Origin: Metaphire vulgaris
Lineage: Eukaryota > Annelida > Clitellata > Crassiclitellata > Megascolecidae
NCBI GenBank assembly: GCA_018105865.1
Contig: CM030845.1
Coordinates: 15,304,538-15,368,537, forward strand
Length of the DNA: 64,000 bases
Direction of reading: 5' to 3'
Positions within the stretch are counted from its first letter, which is position 1; each line of letters opens with the position of its first letter. Positions 47,131 through 59,020 of this stretch are shown in pieces. Below the pieces are notes generated by a model. That model was not told the origin of the DNA, did no database searches, and worked only from the letters and a program-made list of their open reading frames with translations. Position numbers and translations under genes: made by a program.

Positions 47131-49679
47131 CCGAGCCGGAGTGCCCCGCTGAAGTGCCTGCACTGTTCCGAGACGTTTAATTACGTCCCCACTTTCTAGC
47201 ACCACTTCGACGTCGTCCACGCCCCATTACTACCGGTGTCTGCACCCTCCATCTCGAGACCTCGAATGGCCAACCCTCCTGTCCCACGGAGCCGACGCTG
47301 GCGAGGCCCCAAACACTTTCACCTTGCGGGCTCCTGACATGCTACCACCCGTGTCTCGGCAACCTTCCTCAATACCACGGATGCATTACGTTCACCCGAG
47401 GAGCGTTACTCGCGATCCCCCTCCTATGGCGCACCCTGCACCAGCCCCCCGAACGACACGAGGACTTGCCGAAACTACCCTGTCTCTTCGGCTGGTGTGC
47501 ATGTTAGGGACGCTTTCATTCCCTACCGGCTCTCGTGGCCCACATAGCTCGAGCACATCCAAGCAGCGCTGATACGAACGCCTCTGGGACGCGCCCCACT
47601 ATAGTCGCACTCCAGCATCCGAGGACTCTTCACGACATAGATGTAAAAACGTTTTTTATGTTTTTTATTTTTCTTAAAAAAACATGGTTTTTAATGTTTT
47701 TTAATGTTTTTTAATATTTTTAAAGTTCCTTATGTTTTTTATTTTCTGTATCTTATTGCCTGCATATCAATTTCTGAAGGGATACGTTTTAATTATTCTG
47801 CTTGGATTTGGTTCGCTGGAGAACTCCACTATTTCCAATGTTGGAGTTGTGGAATTTGAGCTGGGGTGAGATTTCAACCCCCCTCTCCAGGCAACTCCAA
47901 CACCGACTATTTCTTCGTTCGCAAAACCCCAAGGATTTCTTCATGCGGAAATAATTAGTGTTCGACAGCAGGTGTCATCGGCTGCACTGATGAAGGGTTA
48001 GGGTTAGGGTTATCGTTCGGAATGTTGGGGCGGTCATCTGATAGAAGCCGTCTCTGACCCGGTAACTTTGTGGGTCGAAGGTGTTTCAGCTTTCGTTAAG
48101 TCGCTCGTGAGAATGTTCTCGAGGTCCGAGGGTCAAAGGTTCTATAACGCCTATCAGGGCTTCTAGATGTCCAAGTGTTCTACACCTCACAATACAGTAG
48201 TATTGGATACTTTTAAAAATCATATTTCATTTGTGTAACGACAGACTGAGTTCTGGATCGTTCAATTGAATTACTTCATTAATATGTGTCGAATGTAATG
48301 CATGGATGGATGGTCTGTAAACGAGGCCAATGTTTTTTAAGCCAATGTTTTTTAATGTTTTTTATTTTTTAATAAAAAACATTGTTTTTCATGTTTTTTA
48401 TTTTAAAATTTATATTTTTTACATCTATGCTTCACGACACCCAGGCTACAGTGGCTATAACCAGGATGATGGACTTTCTTTGGGCCTTGGCCCACTGGCG
48501 TCGATCGACGTCATGGCGGGGGCGGCGTCGGGCCTCTTCCCGTCCATCCCACACCCTAAGTGAGGGGGATGGCGACATCTTTAAAACACCACAGAACCCC
48601 ACCCGGCGTTCCCACTCCCGTGGACACCGCGATACGCCACGATCACCTGTGAAGTACACAAACCGGACCCTCCACCATACCACCTCTCCAATCCCAGTAC
48701 TACCGAGCCGCAGGGGCCTCGTCATCCCTGCTGTCGACGACGATCACATGGAAGTCTACGACGCAAATCCATTAGACACGGAGATCGACGACTGCGATGC
48801 TGCGGCACTGTTGGGCCCGCCGTCAGAGAACGGCGACTCAGAACCCGAGGGGACCTACGGCTCAACAGTCGTGGCTCCAACCAACCTCGCATGAGAGGCT
48901 ACACAGACGCTATTAAGTACCTCGTATAAAGGATACTTGACTGTACTTTTTTCTATTTTTTCTTTTCTTCTGTGTCGTTTTGTTACTTACGTCTGTTCTA
49001 GTATTACATGTTCGTCAATGTGAAGGACGTTGTTGACAGAGATGTGCCAATAGATTGCAACAACGCAAGAAAGATTCCACACTGTCCATTCAATCACATG
49101 ATCTTGAAGATGCAGTAGAGGTTGACCTAGATTATGACTTACTTACCAGTTGCCAGTTTCAACATTAACTCATAAATCATTTTGATTTATTGATTGATCG
49201 AAGTTTATTATTTTGAAATCAATAAGTAAATTACATATCATATGTATCACTTATCATATGTTCATAAATAGAATCATAATAGCAATAACAGAGCACCAAA
49301 CTGCCAATAACAATGCAGTATAAAGATTGACACATTTTACACATATGTGATGTAACTGATGTTACATGAATACATGATATTATGTCACTGACAGTCTGAC
49401 ACTTTTTCGAAGGACCGTCGGGAGGTCTCCATCACCACCATCACGTCGGAGCTAATCCCACCCGCCATTGGATTTTTGCCACCCCCTCCGGAGTATTCGG
49501 ATATCGAACCCATGGAGATCATCCACTCCACGCTCGGGGACCCGCCTCTCGGCGAAGTGGCCCACGAGAATCGGTGGCCCGTTCAAATTGACGGCCTCGC
49601 AGGTGCTCCCACAGATGCACAGGAGACAGGCGCGGAATTTTGCTCGCGCCTCGAACGTTTGGTCCAGCATCTGTAGGTC
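47131..49679 (+). pseudogene. Unidentified coding relic with C2H2 finger, split by an insertion
   Basis: From about 47140 a plus-strand frame encodes LKCLHCSETFNYVPTF followed, after one stop, by HHFDVVHA, which fits a C2H2 zinc finger. The proline/arginine-rich continuation runs to 47635 with one more stop. After the inserted element (47636-48429) it resumes and stays open to 48894, ending in an acidic segment with DDDHMEVYDANPLDTEIDDC. A further acidic open segment lies at 49401-49676 (PPPPEYSDIEPMEIIH). Base composition is more GC-rich than its surroundings. It may be part of a retrotransposon (gag or ORF1-like) or a decayed gene. I do not recognise the family. Confidence 0.35.
47636..48429. 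mobile_element. 794-bp element with hAT-type 8-bp duplication (family E)
   Basis: Inverted ends catagatgtaaaaa and tttttacatctatg are perfect over 13-14 bp. They are flanked by cttcacga on both sides (47628-47635 and 48430-48437). The interior has T-rich blocks at both ends (47640-47750 and 48325-48420) and a short TTAGGG-like stretch (47995-48012). No transposase is seen, so it is non-autonomous. Confidence 0.85.
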
Positions 49680-50568
49680 CTTTCATGGTTTTGTTTTATC
49701 TTTCGTATTATATAGTGTTCTTTTCGTTTTTGTGTACGTTTTTCGTATATGTAGGAGAAAGTCTATAGGCTCTAGTCTTTATGAATGATGGTTTTGTACT
49801 CGTAGTTTTGTTCATTTTTTTTACTTAGGACTGAGCATCGTGTTGTTTTCATCTCTTCGGACCACTAGCCTTTGTAAGCGCACGAGTGTACACAATTTTT
49901 CGTTTTCAGTCTGGCACCAAGCGAGGACGGTAGTAATGTAGGTAAGGTAGTAATGTAGTAGTTTATTCCGCATTGCGTCATCCCAACCGTATAACTTTGT
50001 AGTATTCGAAGAAATCTAACTGTTTTTATCGGGGGCTGCCACGGTTGCCTCTTTATAGTATTTGTCTCGTCTCCAGATGTTTCCGCTTTATTTGCTTTTG
50101 TTTGTATACAAGTATTACCATACCACTAATGTTGATAGACGGAAACATTTGCGGTACGTGTTTAATAGTTTAGTTATGTATACATATAGTTTGCTTTTGC
50201 TTTTAATTATTGTTTTAACAGTTGCCTGTCGGACCACACTGGGGGGTTGTTAACATGTGGGACGGATAGTACGTAGGTAACATACTTAGTGATTTTACAT
50301 TCTTGTCGCGGACACGCGACATTTTGTGAGGAGGCTGTGGAGCGATATCAGCCGCTTGGAGCGCAGCCTCCTCCAAATACCGGCCGCCAGGGGCGCTGCG
50401 GCGATATAAAATAAGCCGCTGGCCGGAACTCGGTCTTGACGCTGTGAATTCGAGAGATCGGTCAAGACTAGAAACACGTTTAAGGCACGAGGAAATATTT
50501 TGGATTTTACGAGGATTCTCGTGGGAGTTAGCGTACGCCCTGGGATTGTTGAATACTAAGAGCATTGA
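49680..50568. other. No gene recognised
   Basis: AT-rich, with a GC-richer segment at 50325-50420. A 116-codon minus-strand open stretch here has no recognisable domain. Confidence 0.4.
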
Positions 50569-51321
50569 AAAAACATAGGTGAAATTGGCTGTTTCAATCT
50601 TTTCGGAATCAACTCGCGATGCATTAACTTTTTATGCTGCTAATGAAGGAAAGACCAATTGGACAGGAATTGCAAATTTTATTTCATTGTTAATCAAGTT
50701 GTGGAACGTGATGAATATGAAGACTGCCACAAAAGGAAAGCATAAGAGAGACAATACAATGGATCCCGTTCAGGTCTTCGCTCAATTGGAAGCTGGACTA
50801 TCTCAGAGAATTCGCAGACTTCCTTCACCGTTGGAAAGATCCCGATAAGCCAGGTCTAACTCGAGAAACTTTTCTGGCACTTCAACACACTTGTCTTGCA
50901 TTGGCGGATTGCGCAGCTTACGTAATTGACCACCTTGGCTTCAACGAGAATCTGCAGTCTAAAGTGATTGAATCACGCTTTGGTTGGCTGCGTCAGTTAT
51001 CAGGAGCCAACTACTACTTTTCATACATTTAGGTCTTGGAGGGAGACAAGAAAATAAGAGCTCTGTCATTATTGAAATTTTCAGGAATTTCTCTGCAAGC
51101 GATTGATGACATAATAGAATTGAAGAGCAACAATCCATCATGCACTGACAACACCGATGATCTGGCCGCTGATGCCATTGCAGAGGCTCTTGAATTCAAC
51201 ATTACACCGACTTCAAGTGATGCCAATATCATCTTCTACGTCAGTGGAGCCATGTCAATATCTGTTTTTCATATTACAAGATGCGCACACTGCAGAGAAG
51301 TGTAGGATAGGAAGGAATAAC

Positions 51322-51362
<41 letters not shown>

Positions 51363-52590
51363 CGTCAGTAGTATTATGACAAGGGCTGATAAGATCAGAA
51401 GGGTAAAGGCTGAAGAGGAATCACACGACAGAAACACGTCAACAGCTCAAAGGGCAAAGACGCGCCGACAGTAAGAGAACAGGCAGATACCAACAGTGAC
51501 AAGGGTAAAGCGCAGCCTAGAGTACCGAACTCAAGGGCAACGGGTCAAGACACGCAGACAAACACATAGATACAAACAACGAAAGTAACAAGGATAGAGG
51601 AGCTATATGAATTATATTAACAAATATATTATTATTATTGTTGGAACTATCTTGGTATTTCATCATGCATTATTTAGTATTGTTAAAACGTCAGGTGAGT
51701 AGCACAACAAACTGTTCACTAAATCGATAGGCTGTCATATGACTTTTGTACTTAAAATCAACAACGTAGATACGAACTCTAGATCTATCACGTGAAATCG
51801 TAAGAGAAGCATCTCGAATGTCACGAGCTCGCGAACTGTATGAACTAAAGATTGAAATGCAGTCATATGATTAATGGCAATTTGTATGCTGATAAAAACG
51901 AATAAAAAGGGCTCCTGTCAGTAGCGGAGTTAGTCTTCAACCGAGCAGCAGAGGAGAGATCAACAACCGCCGTAACGAAAACTACGAGGGACGATCGGAG
52001 GAACGGGTCGAACGTTCGCTACGGGCTGCTCGGAGGGAGGCTGACGCCGATACGGACGGATACATCAACCAACGTCCTGGTGGTGTTATTCGTAACGCTA
52101 GTTCCCTAGAGCTGAGGCCGCGACGGTCTATGCTTCAGAAGAACTAATGAAGATGACCACTCTCACCCTCTTGCACTCAATGAAGACGTCGATCACGAAG
52201 CAGCTACATTCATTCACCAAGTTAGCCGAGGTGGACTCGTAAGACCAAGTGAATCTTGTTTTTTCTTTGAATTCATGGTGGCAACTGAGTCTTGGCGCAT
52301 CCTGCAAGAGATCAAGTACTCTCCTTCATTAAGAGAAAAAAATTCTTTTTGCAGCCAACCATTCAGCCTTATTTCTGACGATTGTAGACCGAGCAACAGA
52401 CTGCAGAGTTGGTCCAATGCCACTCGTCAGTCAAAACTTCTGCCTTAAAGGACATGATCTCTCCTTCTTCAAAGACTGTTCAACTGCTTTGCAAAAAACT
52501 CCGTTAAAGAAGTGACAGAGGAGGCACATGACAATCAGCCATCTAAGAGAAGAAAAATCGCCAAACTATCGGGATCAATTCATAATTGAG
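50569..52590 (+). pseudogene. P/THAP9-like transposase relic P2
   Basis: The frame from 50579 reads FISLLIKLWNVMNMKTATKG then DNTMDPVQ. After a frameshift near 50810 come LTRETFLALQHTCLALADCA and ESRFGWLRQLSGANYYFSY (50960-51030), the P-transposase signature. After a stop come DKKIRALSLLKFSG and NIIFYVSGAMSISV (to 51305). About 830 bp of unrelated sequence follow. The C-terminal domain then resumes (about 52140-52588: FIHQVSRGGLVRPSES). P1 and P2 are clearly different members of the superfamily. Confidence 0.85.
51306..52139. mobile_element. Probable insertion within P2
   Basis: This segment interrupts P2. It starts near an ATT microsatellite (51324-51361) and contains a TATA-like aataaaaaggg (about 51899-51910) followed by GC-richer sequence (51930-52110), which could be an LTR. 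Termini and a target duplication were not identified. Confidence 0.4.
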
Positions 52591-53745
52591 GCCTGTCTTC
52601 TTTCTGGTTTCTTCCTATTTCCAAGTGTTATAATGGTACTGTGACGGTACATCACGTCACTGTGGTATGAATGGAGGTGTGAGTGGTAGTTACGTTAGAA
52701 CAAATCGGTGTAGAACTAGGCTTTTGAAATACATATGTATAGTATAGGGATTGATAAGGCCACGTTGAAAACCCTATAACATTGGAACTAAGGTTTAAGT
52801 GACCTAGTTACACAGACACGGCCGAACAGAAGGCCATAAAACGCTCCGGTCCTGCACTGCCCCGGGGGAGGGGGAACACTGACCGTTGCAGAGGCTCAGG
52901 ATAGTGACCAACCGAGGTAGAGAGGAACGGTGGACAGTATCGAGACCCTCCCGCCTCCGGCCAGCGCGGCTACGCAGAGCCCCATGGTAGGACGATGGGA
53001 GACCGATATCTGTGGATGACAGTGTGCTTATCCGTGTGTGAAGATGCGTGCGTGTCTGTTGGAAGTCAGAGGTTGGTCACGGAGAGGGATCGTCGCTATG
53101 GTAACGGTGCAATAAAATATGCAGATGAACTGCGGTGTTTGGGAATCATACCCTATTTTCCGAAAATGGAGAAGCAGGAGGGCCGGAGGTCCAACCGTTG
53201 ACCCGGTCTGGTGTGTGGTTATGTGTCAGTTTGTAGGTATGCATGCGTATCTGTAGAATGTTCTAAAAAGCTAGCCTGTAGGGGGATAGGAGACAGAAGC
53301 AGCGGGCCTAACGCAGACCCTGTATGTGTAAATGGATGTGTGCATGTGCGTTTGAGCCAACCTGTGTGTATGGGTGTATGCATGGAAGATTCTAGAAAGT
53401 AGCTGGCTGGAGAGGGAGATGAGGAAGGTGGCGTTGGTATTGAAGAAAGAATGTAGCGAATTTTATAGGCACCTCATGTAATGTACAAAGATAGGTATTT
53501 TAAAGCATTGATGTAAATAGTTTCAAATCATTCACTAGAGGCGCTTATGTCAGTAGAGAATTATAAGTAAAACATTACTATACTTAAATAAGTAATATTC
53601 CTAGAGTAAATAAGTATTAATGAATATCAGTAAAAGAAGGGTAATTATTCTAAATAGAGGCATAAGGTTATTTGATAGATAGCGCAAATAATGTAGGTTT
53701 CCCAGTAAGGTTAAAGATGTGACTTAAGCACATCACCGTTAAGGA
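52591..53745. other. No gene recognised
   Basis: Contains repetitive TGTGTG/ATGCGTG-rich sequence (52990-53400) and AT-rich sequence. Short open frames lack any domain. Confidence 0.4.
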
Positions 53746-54106
53746 CAGGCCCTCCGAGAGAAATTCCGGGCCCCTGTGCAGAATGGCCGACGGGCCCTTT
53801 TCATCATTTCGTCATAATTTCTTGGCGACCTTTTTTTTTTTTTTTTTTTTGCTCGTCAGCCGTTTACTATAAGGTGTTTCATTATTTTAAGTGTTGACGA
53901 CCTTTTTTTTTTTTTTTTTTTTTTTTGCTTGTCGGGCCCCCCTTGTGCTCGCCGGGCCCCTCTGCTGAACTGACATTTTAACCATTCTTTAGTGTTATTA
54001 TTCGTTTTATTGTTAATTATACATATTCATCATCGGCCCGGGCCCCCTCCAGCCCGCCGGGCCCCTGTGCAGTTGCCCCCCCTGCCCCCCCCTCTCGGAG
54101 GGCCTG
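53746..54106 (-). mobile_element. hAT-like MITE family A, copy 1
   Basis: Perfect 15-bp inverted ends, caggccctccgagag / ctctcggagggcctg, are flanked by a perfect 8-bp duplication gttaagga (53738-53745 and 54107-54114). It is inverted relative to copies 2 and 3, judged by two internal poly(T) tracts (53829-53849 and 53903-53926). It is non-coding. Confidence 0.95.
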
Positions 54107-54114
54107 GTTAAGGA

Positions 54115-54917
54115 GGGTCCAAGGGGCTTAAATAAGGTATTAGCGATACGAGAAAAAGAAAAAAGAAGGGACAGAGTGAGCACAGGTAACAGTGAGATTG
54201 AGCTTCTAGAGAGTGAGCCAGTGGCAGATAGTCATCAGGGTAAGCCTTGATGGACTATGTGGTAGAATAAGCGATTCCTTTATACGGAATAGCTGATTTA
54301 CTGCGAAAGCAGGACCCAAGGGGCAGGGTTGTGCCCCATCCAAAGTAAAATATCCGCGACGCGTTCCACGTTGAGTATGGAGGATAGACACTTCAGGAGG
54401 GTGTGAGAAAGGAACGCGCAGCACTAGAAAGGGTGCACTGACGCTAGAAAGGAGATACAGGAAAGGTGCTAGAAGTATAGTTAATGGTGCAAGAAGTTAG
54501 CTAATTCAGGTGAACTAGCCAAAAAGCTAGGGACCCAATACGTGCCAAGAATACCCCGATAGTGTTTGGACGTGGCATCCTGGAGAAAGGTCCAATAAAC
54601 ACTATTATTGTTGAAAGACCCGTAGGCTGGTTGAGAGGACAACTTTGGCAAGAACAATTACCAAAACGATTTGTGTCTGTTACGATTGCATTTGAATATC
54701 AGTAACTCATCACCCTACAAATGAATCTGCACTCTACAAATAAATCTGCATTGACACTACCGATCAAGATAGAGCAGTCGCTGTATATTCTCAGACATAA
54801 CGTACGAACACTTATACCGTATTTCCTCACCTATAGTGCATGTCCAGGCTGTGCAAATAAATAATATGATTGGTTGCTCACATAACATCAGGAATACTAA
54901 AACCGGCACTCCATACT

Positions 54918-54956
<39 letters not shown>

Positions 54957-56250
54957 TGGAGCAAGGACGAGAGTGGCAAGCATTCTCCCTTGGATAGTGA
55001 ATATACCCAGTATACACATATAATTGAAAGCCATTGGCCTTTGGCTAAGGCCGAATTTACGTGGAACACGCTTAGTCATCCTGACGGTGCGTCTTTCCCT
55101 GGCAGTTATCGGAACGGCCAGAGGAAGGTCGTCACAGTACAGTTTACTTTAGGCTTCCCTGTTTGAATTCTCTAACTAAACCATCTTTATTTTATGCATC
55201 TATTTGCCATGTTTTACACTGTTCTCTGCCTAAATATTACCTTATAAAAATTAAAATTTCAGGTAACAATGCTGGTAGGTGTATCACACAGCCTCAGAGC
55301 ACTGGCCTCAAGCGCTATTTACCCATTTGAAGCTGTCCGTCCAGATGTCTCTATTAAGGGGTCCATGCCATAGCACAATATTACAAGGGAGGGGTCCGGT
55401 TCACCGAAGCACGTCTACAAAAGGGGCAATTAAACGAAGTGATAATCGAGGAGAAAGTAACGCCTGAGGCGAGGAAGGTCTTAATGAGTATGTGGTAATT
55501 AAACGGCGAGGATATGAGATCGCCGGAAGCGAAACAACTGCCAAGTAAGGGTTTATCGTCGATGAAAATAATGTCTACAAGTAAGGGTTCAATTAAAAAC
55601 GAAGGGTTGCTGTCGCCTTCGGCGAAGAGTGACGGTAATTTGAACAGTTGCTGCATTAATGTACGCTGTATGCCAGAAGGTGTTATTATTAAAGGCTGGG
55701 GAAGACACTCCGACGGGGAGAGCGAAGGAGGAAGGGAGAGGAGCGAAGCCAGGGAGGAGCAGAAAGCGTCGTTGGAGGAAGAGAGTCGGCGTTGAACTGT
55801 AGATTAAGGCAGTCGAGTTTTGGCTCTGGTCGAGTGCAGACGGGTTTTGGCACTGGTCGAATGTAGTCGTGTACTTGGAGGGTGGAAACGAAGGAGTCGA
55901 ATGTACTCGTGCACTTGGAGGGTGGAAACGAAGGAAAGCCTGGAGTTTTTCAGTCGTGAAACGAACTTTCGGTGTTATTCTTAAAGAAGTGCTAGGACCA
56001 TACTTAAACAATATCTTTCCTAAATAACATCGACGCTAAAGGTCGTCTACTCAAAAGGGACTATCCTAAAAGTGGTAGAGAACTTCTCGATCCAACAACA
56101 CCGTACCTCCGCTGCCATCGAAAAGAAAAGGAACACATCTTCACATGAACCAGACTGGAGACGACCTGAACTTTCGTAATCTACGCAGCCACCGAATACC
56201 GCACAGAATTCGAACGAGCGCCACCCTTTCACAACTATGGGACTGACATC
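54115..56250. other. Non-coding or unrecognised, with tandem repeats
   Basis: Contains an AAT tract (54919-54956), a purine-rich open stretch (55514-55795) and two 40-bp tandem units (55856-55895, 55896-55935), preceded by two diverged ~28-bp units. It may include 5' parts of Gypsy-2, but no RT, protease or LTR can be shown. Confidence 0.4.
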
Positions 56251-56969
56251 TCTGTGCCAAATCCAGTTAGCGTTGCGGAAAACATAATAACTAACAGTAT
56301 GGCAGTCTTCACAAGCCTTTCGGTCCTCGACTCGTTTTCAGGTAGGCCGGAAGATGTCCTCATTTTTAAAAAAGTTTTCGAACTCTGGGCGAACATCCAA
56401 AAAAGCGGACGATGCGATTCTCCGATCGGCTGTACCGCTGCTTTGGAAAGGTGGAGCTTCGGCGTGGTACGATACACTGTGCCGAATAGGCAGAAATTTT
56501 CTGATTTTATTTCGTTACTATTGCATTTAATAGGCGGTAGAGAAATGGCTAGATCCAGTGACTTATGGCCAGCAGGCGAAGCAGGGATTATGGGTAATCA
56601 TGAGCTACCGCGGGAGATATGGGGAGAAGGGGAAGACGCGCGGCCGACCGACGGATTGAGCGTTCCCAACCGAGTACTTTGGATAAACCAATCGACGACT
56701 TCATTGTAGCATCGTTATCACCACCTACTGCCGAAATAGAAGTTCTACCAGAACCGAATGTGATATTTGAAGAAGAGCTCACCGCACCGACAGATGACTT
56801 AAACTGGGACCACCTCATAGCACAACAAACTTCATGTTCAGAATTGGCACCGCTCATCAACTACTTGGAGATGGTACACTGCCAAGTGATGATGCTATTG
56901 CACGGCAAATCACAATCACTGCCAACGAATATGCAATGCAGGATGGGTTGCTATACCATTACTTCCAGC

Positions 56970-57218
56970 CAGGCCCTCCGAGAGGGGGGGCAGGGGGGAC
57001 AACTGCACAGGGGCCCGGCGGGCTGGAGGGGGCCCGGGCCGATGATGAATATGTATAATTAACAATAAAACGAATAATAACACTAAAGAATGGTTAAAAT
57101 GTCAGTTCAGCAGAGGGGCCCGGCGAGCACAAGGGGGGCCCGACAAGCAAAAAAAAAAAAAAAAAAAAAGGTCGTCAACACTTAAAATAATGAAACACCT
57201 TATAGTAAACGGCTGACG

Positions 57219-57252
<34 letters not shown>

Positions 57253-57335
57253 TCGCCAAGAAATTATGACGAAATGATGAAAAGGGCCCGTCGGCCATTC
57301 TGCACAGGGGCCCGGAATTTCTCTCGGAGGGCCTG
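56970..57335 (+). mobile_element. hAT-like MITE family A, copy 2 (in Gypsy-2)
   Basis: Same 15-bp ends as copy 1. A perfect 8-bp duplication cttccagc flanks it (56962-56969 and 57336-57343). Two internal poly(A) tracts lie at about 57148-57169 and 57222-57250. It is inserted just before the integrase zinc finger. Confidence 0.95.
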
Positions 57336-58584
57336 CTTCCAGCCTCGCTCACGAAATTCTACGCGTGCCACAATCCGACATTTGGTGATCCCAAATTCCT
57401 TGCGAGAGCAGATTCTGATTGGGTTCCACGAAAACTCATCACATCCTGGATTCCACAGATGCTATCAAGCATTCGCATGAGGTATTACTGGCCTCGTATG
57501 CACATTGATGTGCAGAATCACATCGCCTCTTGCGCATTATGTCAATGCTGCAAGTACCCAGTCAATGCGAAGAAGCATCCGATGCAACCTTACCAATTCG
57601 CGAAATTTTTGGGCGTTGGCATATCGACATATTGGTGCTCCCACGCAGTCACGAAGGGTTTAGGTATCTGCTTTTGTGTGTCGAAAGTCTTACACAGTTC
57701 CCAAAGGCAATCACGCTCTTGGATCAAAAAGCCGAAACCATTGCAGAAGTCCTGTACACTCAAATCATTAGTAGTTATGGAGCGCCTAGATCACTTTTGA
57801 GCGATCGTGGAAGTAACTTCCTCAGCAGCATCGCAGCTGAATTGTCAAAAAATTTGGTATAAAACTACTCCACACTTCGGGTTTCAGACCTCATACAAAC
57901 GAGGCCGCGGAACGAGTCAACCGTCATCTTTAGCAATCACTTCGAATTCTCTGCAAGGACCAACGAGACTGGCCTGAAATATTCCATCTATTCTGCTCTC
58001 TATCAGGGCCACGACTAGTGCAAGACTTAATTATTCTCCATTTTATCTCACGCATGGGACAAACATGAGATTGGGGGTTGATCTAGCTTTACCCAACCTG
58101 GAGGACGAGACCTTTCGTCGGAGGATCATGCTCTCGCCATTACTAAAAAACTCGCGGCGGCTCGACATGAAATTTCGGTCCGAACCAAGGCCACGCAGGA
58201 AAACAGCAAACAGGCTCAGGATAAGAATGCAGCCTGGTGACATGGCTGATGACACCACAAGTGAAGAAAGATCTCTCAAAAAAACTTTCCTTGAGATACA
58301 CAGGCCCTTATTACATCACAACGAAAGTGGGCCAATACACATTCATGCTGCGCCACCACTCAACAAACCGGGTCCTCACACACCCGGTCAACGGTGAACG
58401 GCTTAAGCGTTTCGTCGATAGGCGTGATTATAGCTCTCAACTTGACGAAACCACTCGACCGACCACTTCAACAGCGGTCGAGTCAAACGATGCAGATGAC
58501 AGTGATTGGTACCCTGTTACTCGTATACTGGCAACCAAGACCAAAGGCGAAAAAAAGTATTTTAAAGTCGAGTGGGAAGACACG

Positions 58585-58833
58585 CAGGCCCTCCGAGAGG
58601 GGGGGCAGGGGGGGCAACTGCACAGGGGCCCGGCGGGCTGGAGGGGGCCCGGGCCGATGATGAATATGTATAATTAACAATAAAACGAATAATAACACTA
58701 AAGAATGGTTAAAATGTCAGTTCAGCAGAGGGCAGAGGGGCCCGGCGAGCACAAGGGGGGCCCGACAAGCAAAAAAAAAAAAAAGGTCGTCAACACTTAA
58801 AATAATGAAACACCTTATAGTAAACGGCTGACG

Positions 58834-58876
<43 letters not shown>

Positions 58877-58959
58877 TCGCCAAGAAACTATGACGAAATG
58901 ATGAAAAGGGCCCGTCGGCCATTCTGCACAGGGGCCCGGAATTTCTCTCGGAGGGCCTG
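58585..58959 (+). mobile_element. hAT-like MITE family A, copy 3 (in Gypsy-2)
   Basis: Same ends and orientation as copy 2. A perfect duplication aagacacg flanks it (58577-58584 and 58960-58967). The poly(A) tracts are 14 and about 37 bases here, so they vary between copies. An extra gcagagg unit is duplicated near 58730. It is inserted in the chromodomain. Confidence 0.95.
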
Positions 58960-59020
58960 AAGACACGAAGTCAAAACCAACCTGGGTCCAGGAAGACGAT
59001 GTAACCGACTCGCTTAAATG

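Larger units (their letters stand above)
56251..59020 (+). mobile_element. Ty3/Gypsy-type retrotransposon relic with chromodomain (Gypsy-2)
   Basis: A plus-strand frame at 56254-56709 (EDVLIFKKVFELWANIQ) may be gag-like. Integrase follows: the region before the zinc finger (56700-56969), the H2C2 finger with SSHPGFHRCYQAFA and SCALCQ (57400-57545), the first Asp in a WHIDILVLP context (57610-57640), the second in LLSDRGSNFL (about 57800), and the Glu in NEAAERVNRH (about 57905). The C-terminal frame 58237-58585 ends in a chromodomain start (WYPVTRILATKTKGEKKYF) that continues after MITE copy 3 (WVQEDDVTDSLK, ending about 59020). No RT/RNase H lies between gag and integrase, and frameshifts and stops are present. 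Confidence 0.8.

Noticed and set aside
47995..48012. Telomere-like TTAGGG repeats
   Set aside because: Only about three units, inside a transposon. Not a telomere or a fusion site.
51639..52110. Solo LTR starting TGTTGG with a TATA-like box
   Set aside because: I could not find a matching end, a target duplication or a second copy, so it is only mentioned as part of the P2 insertion.
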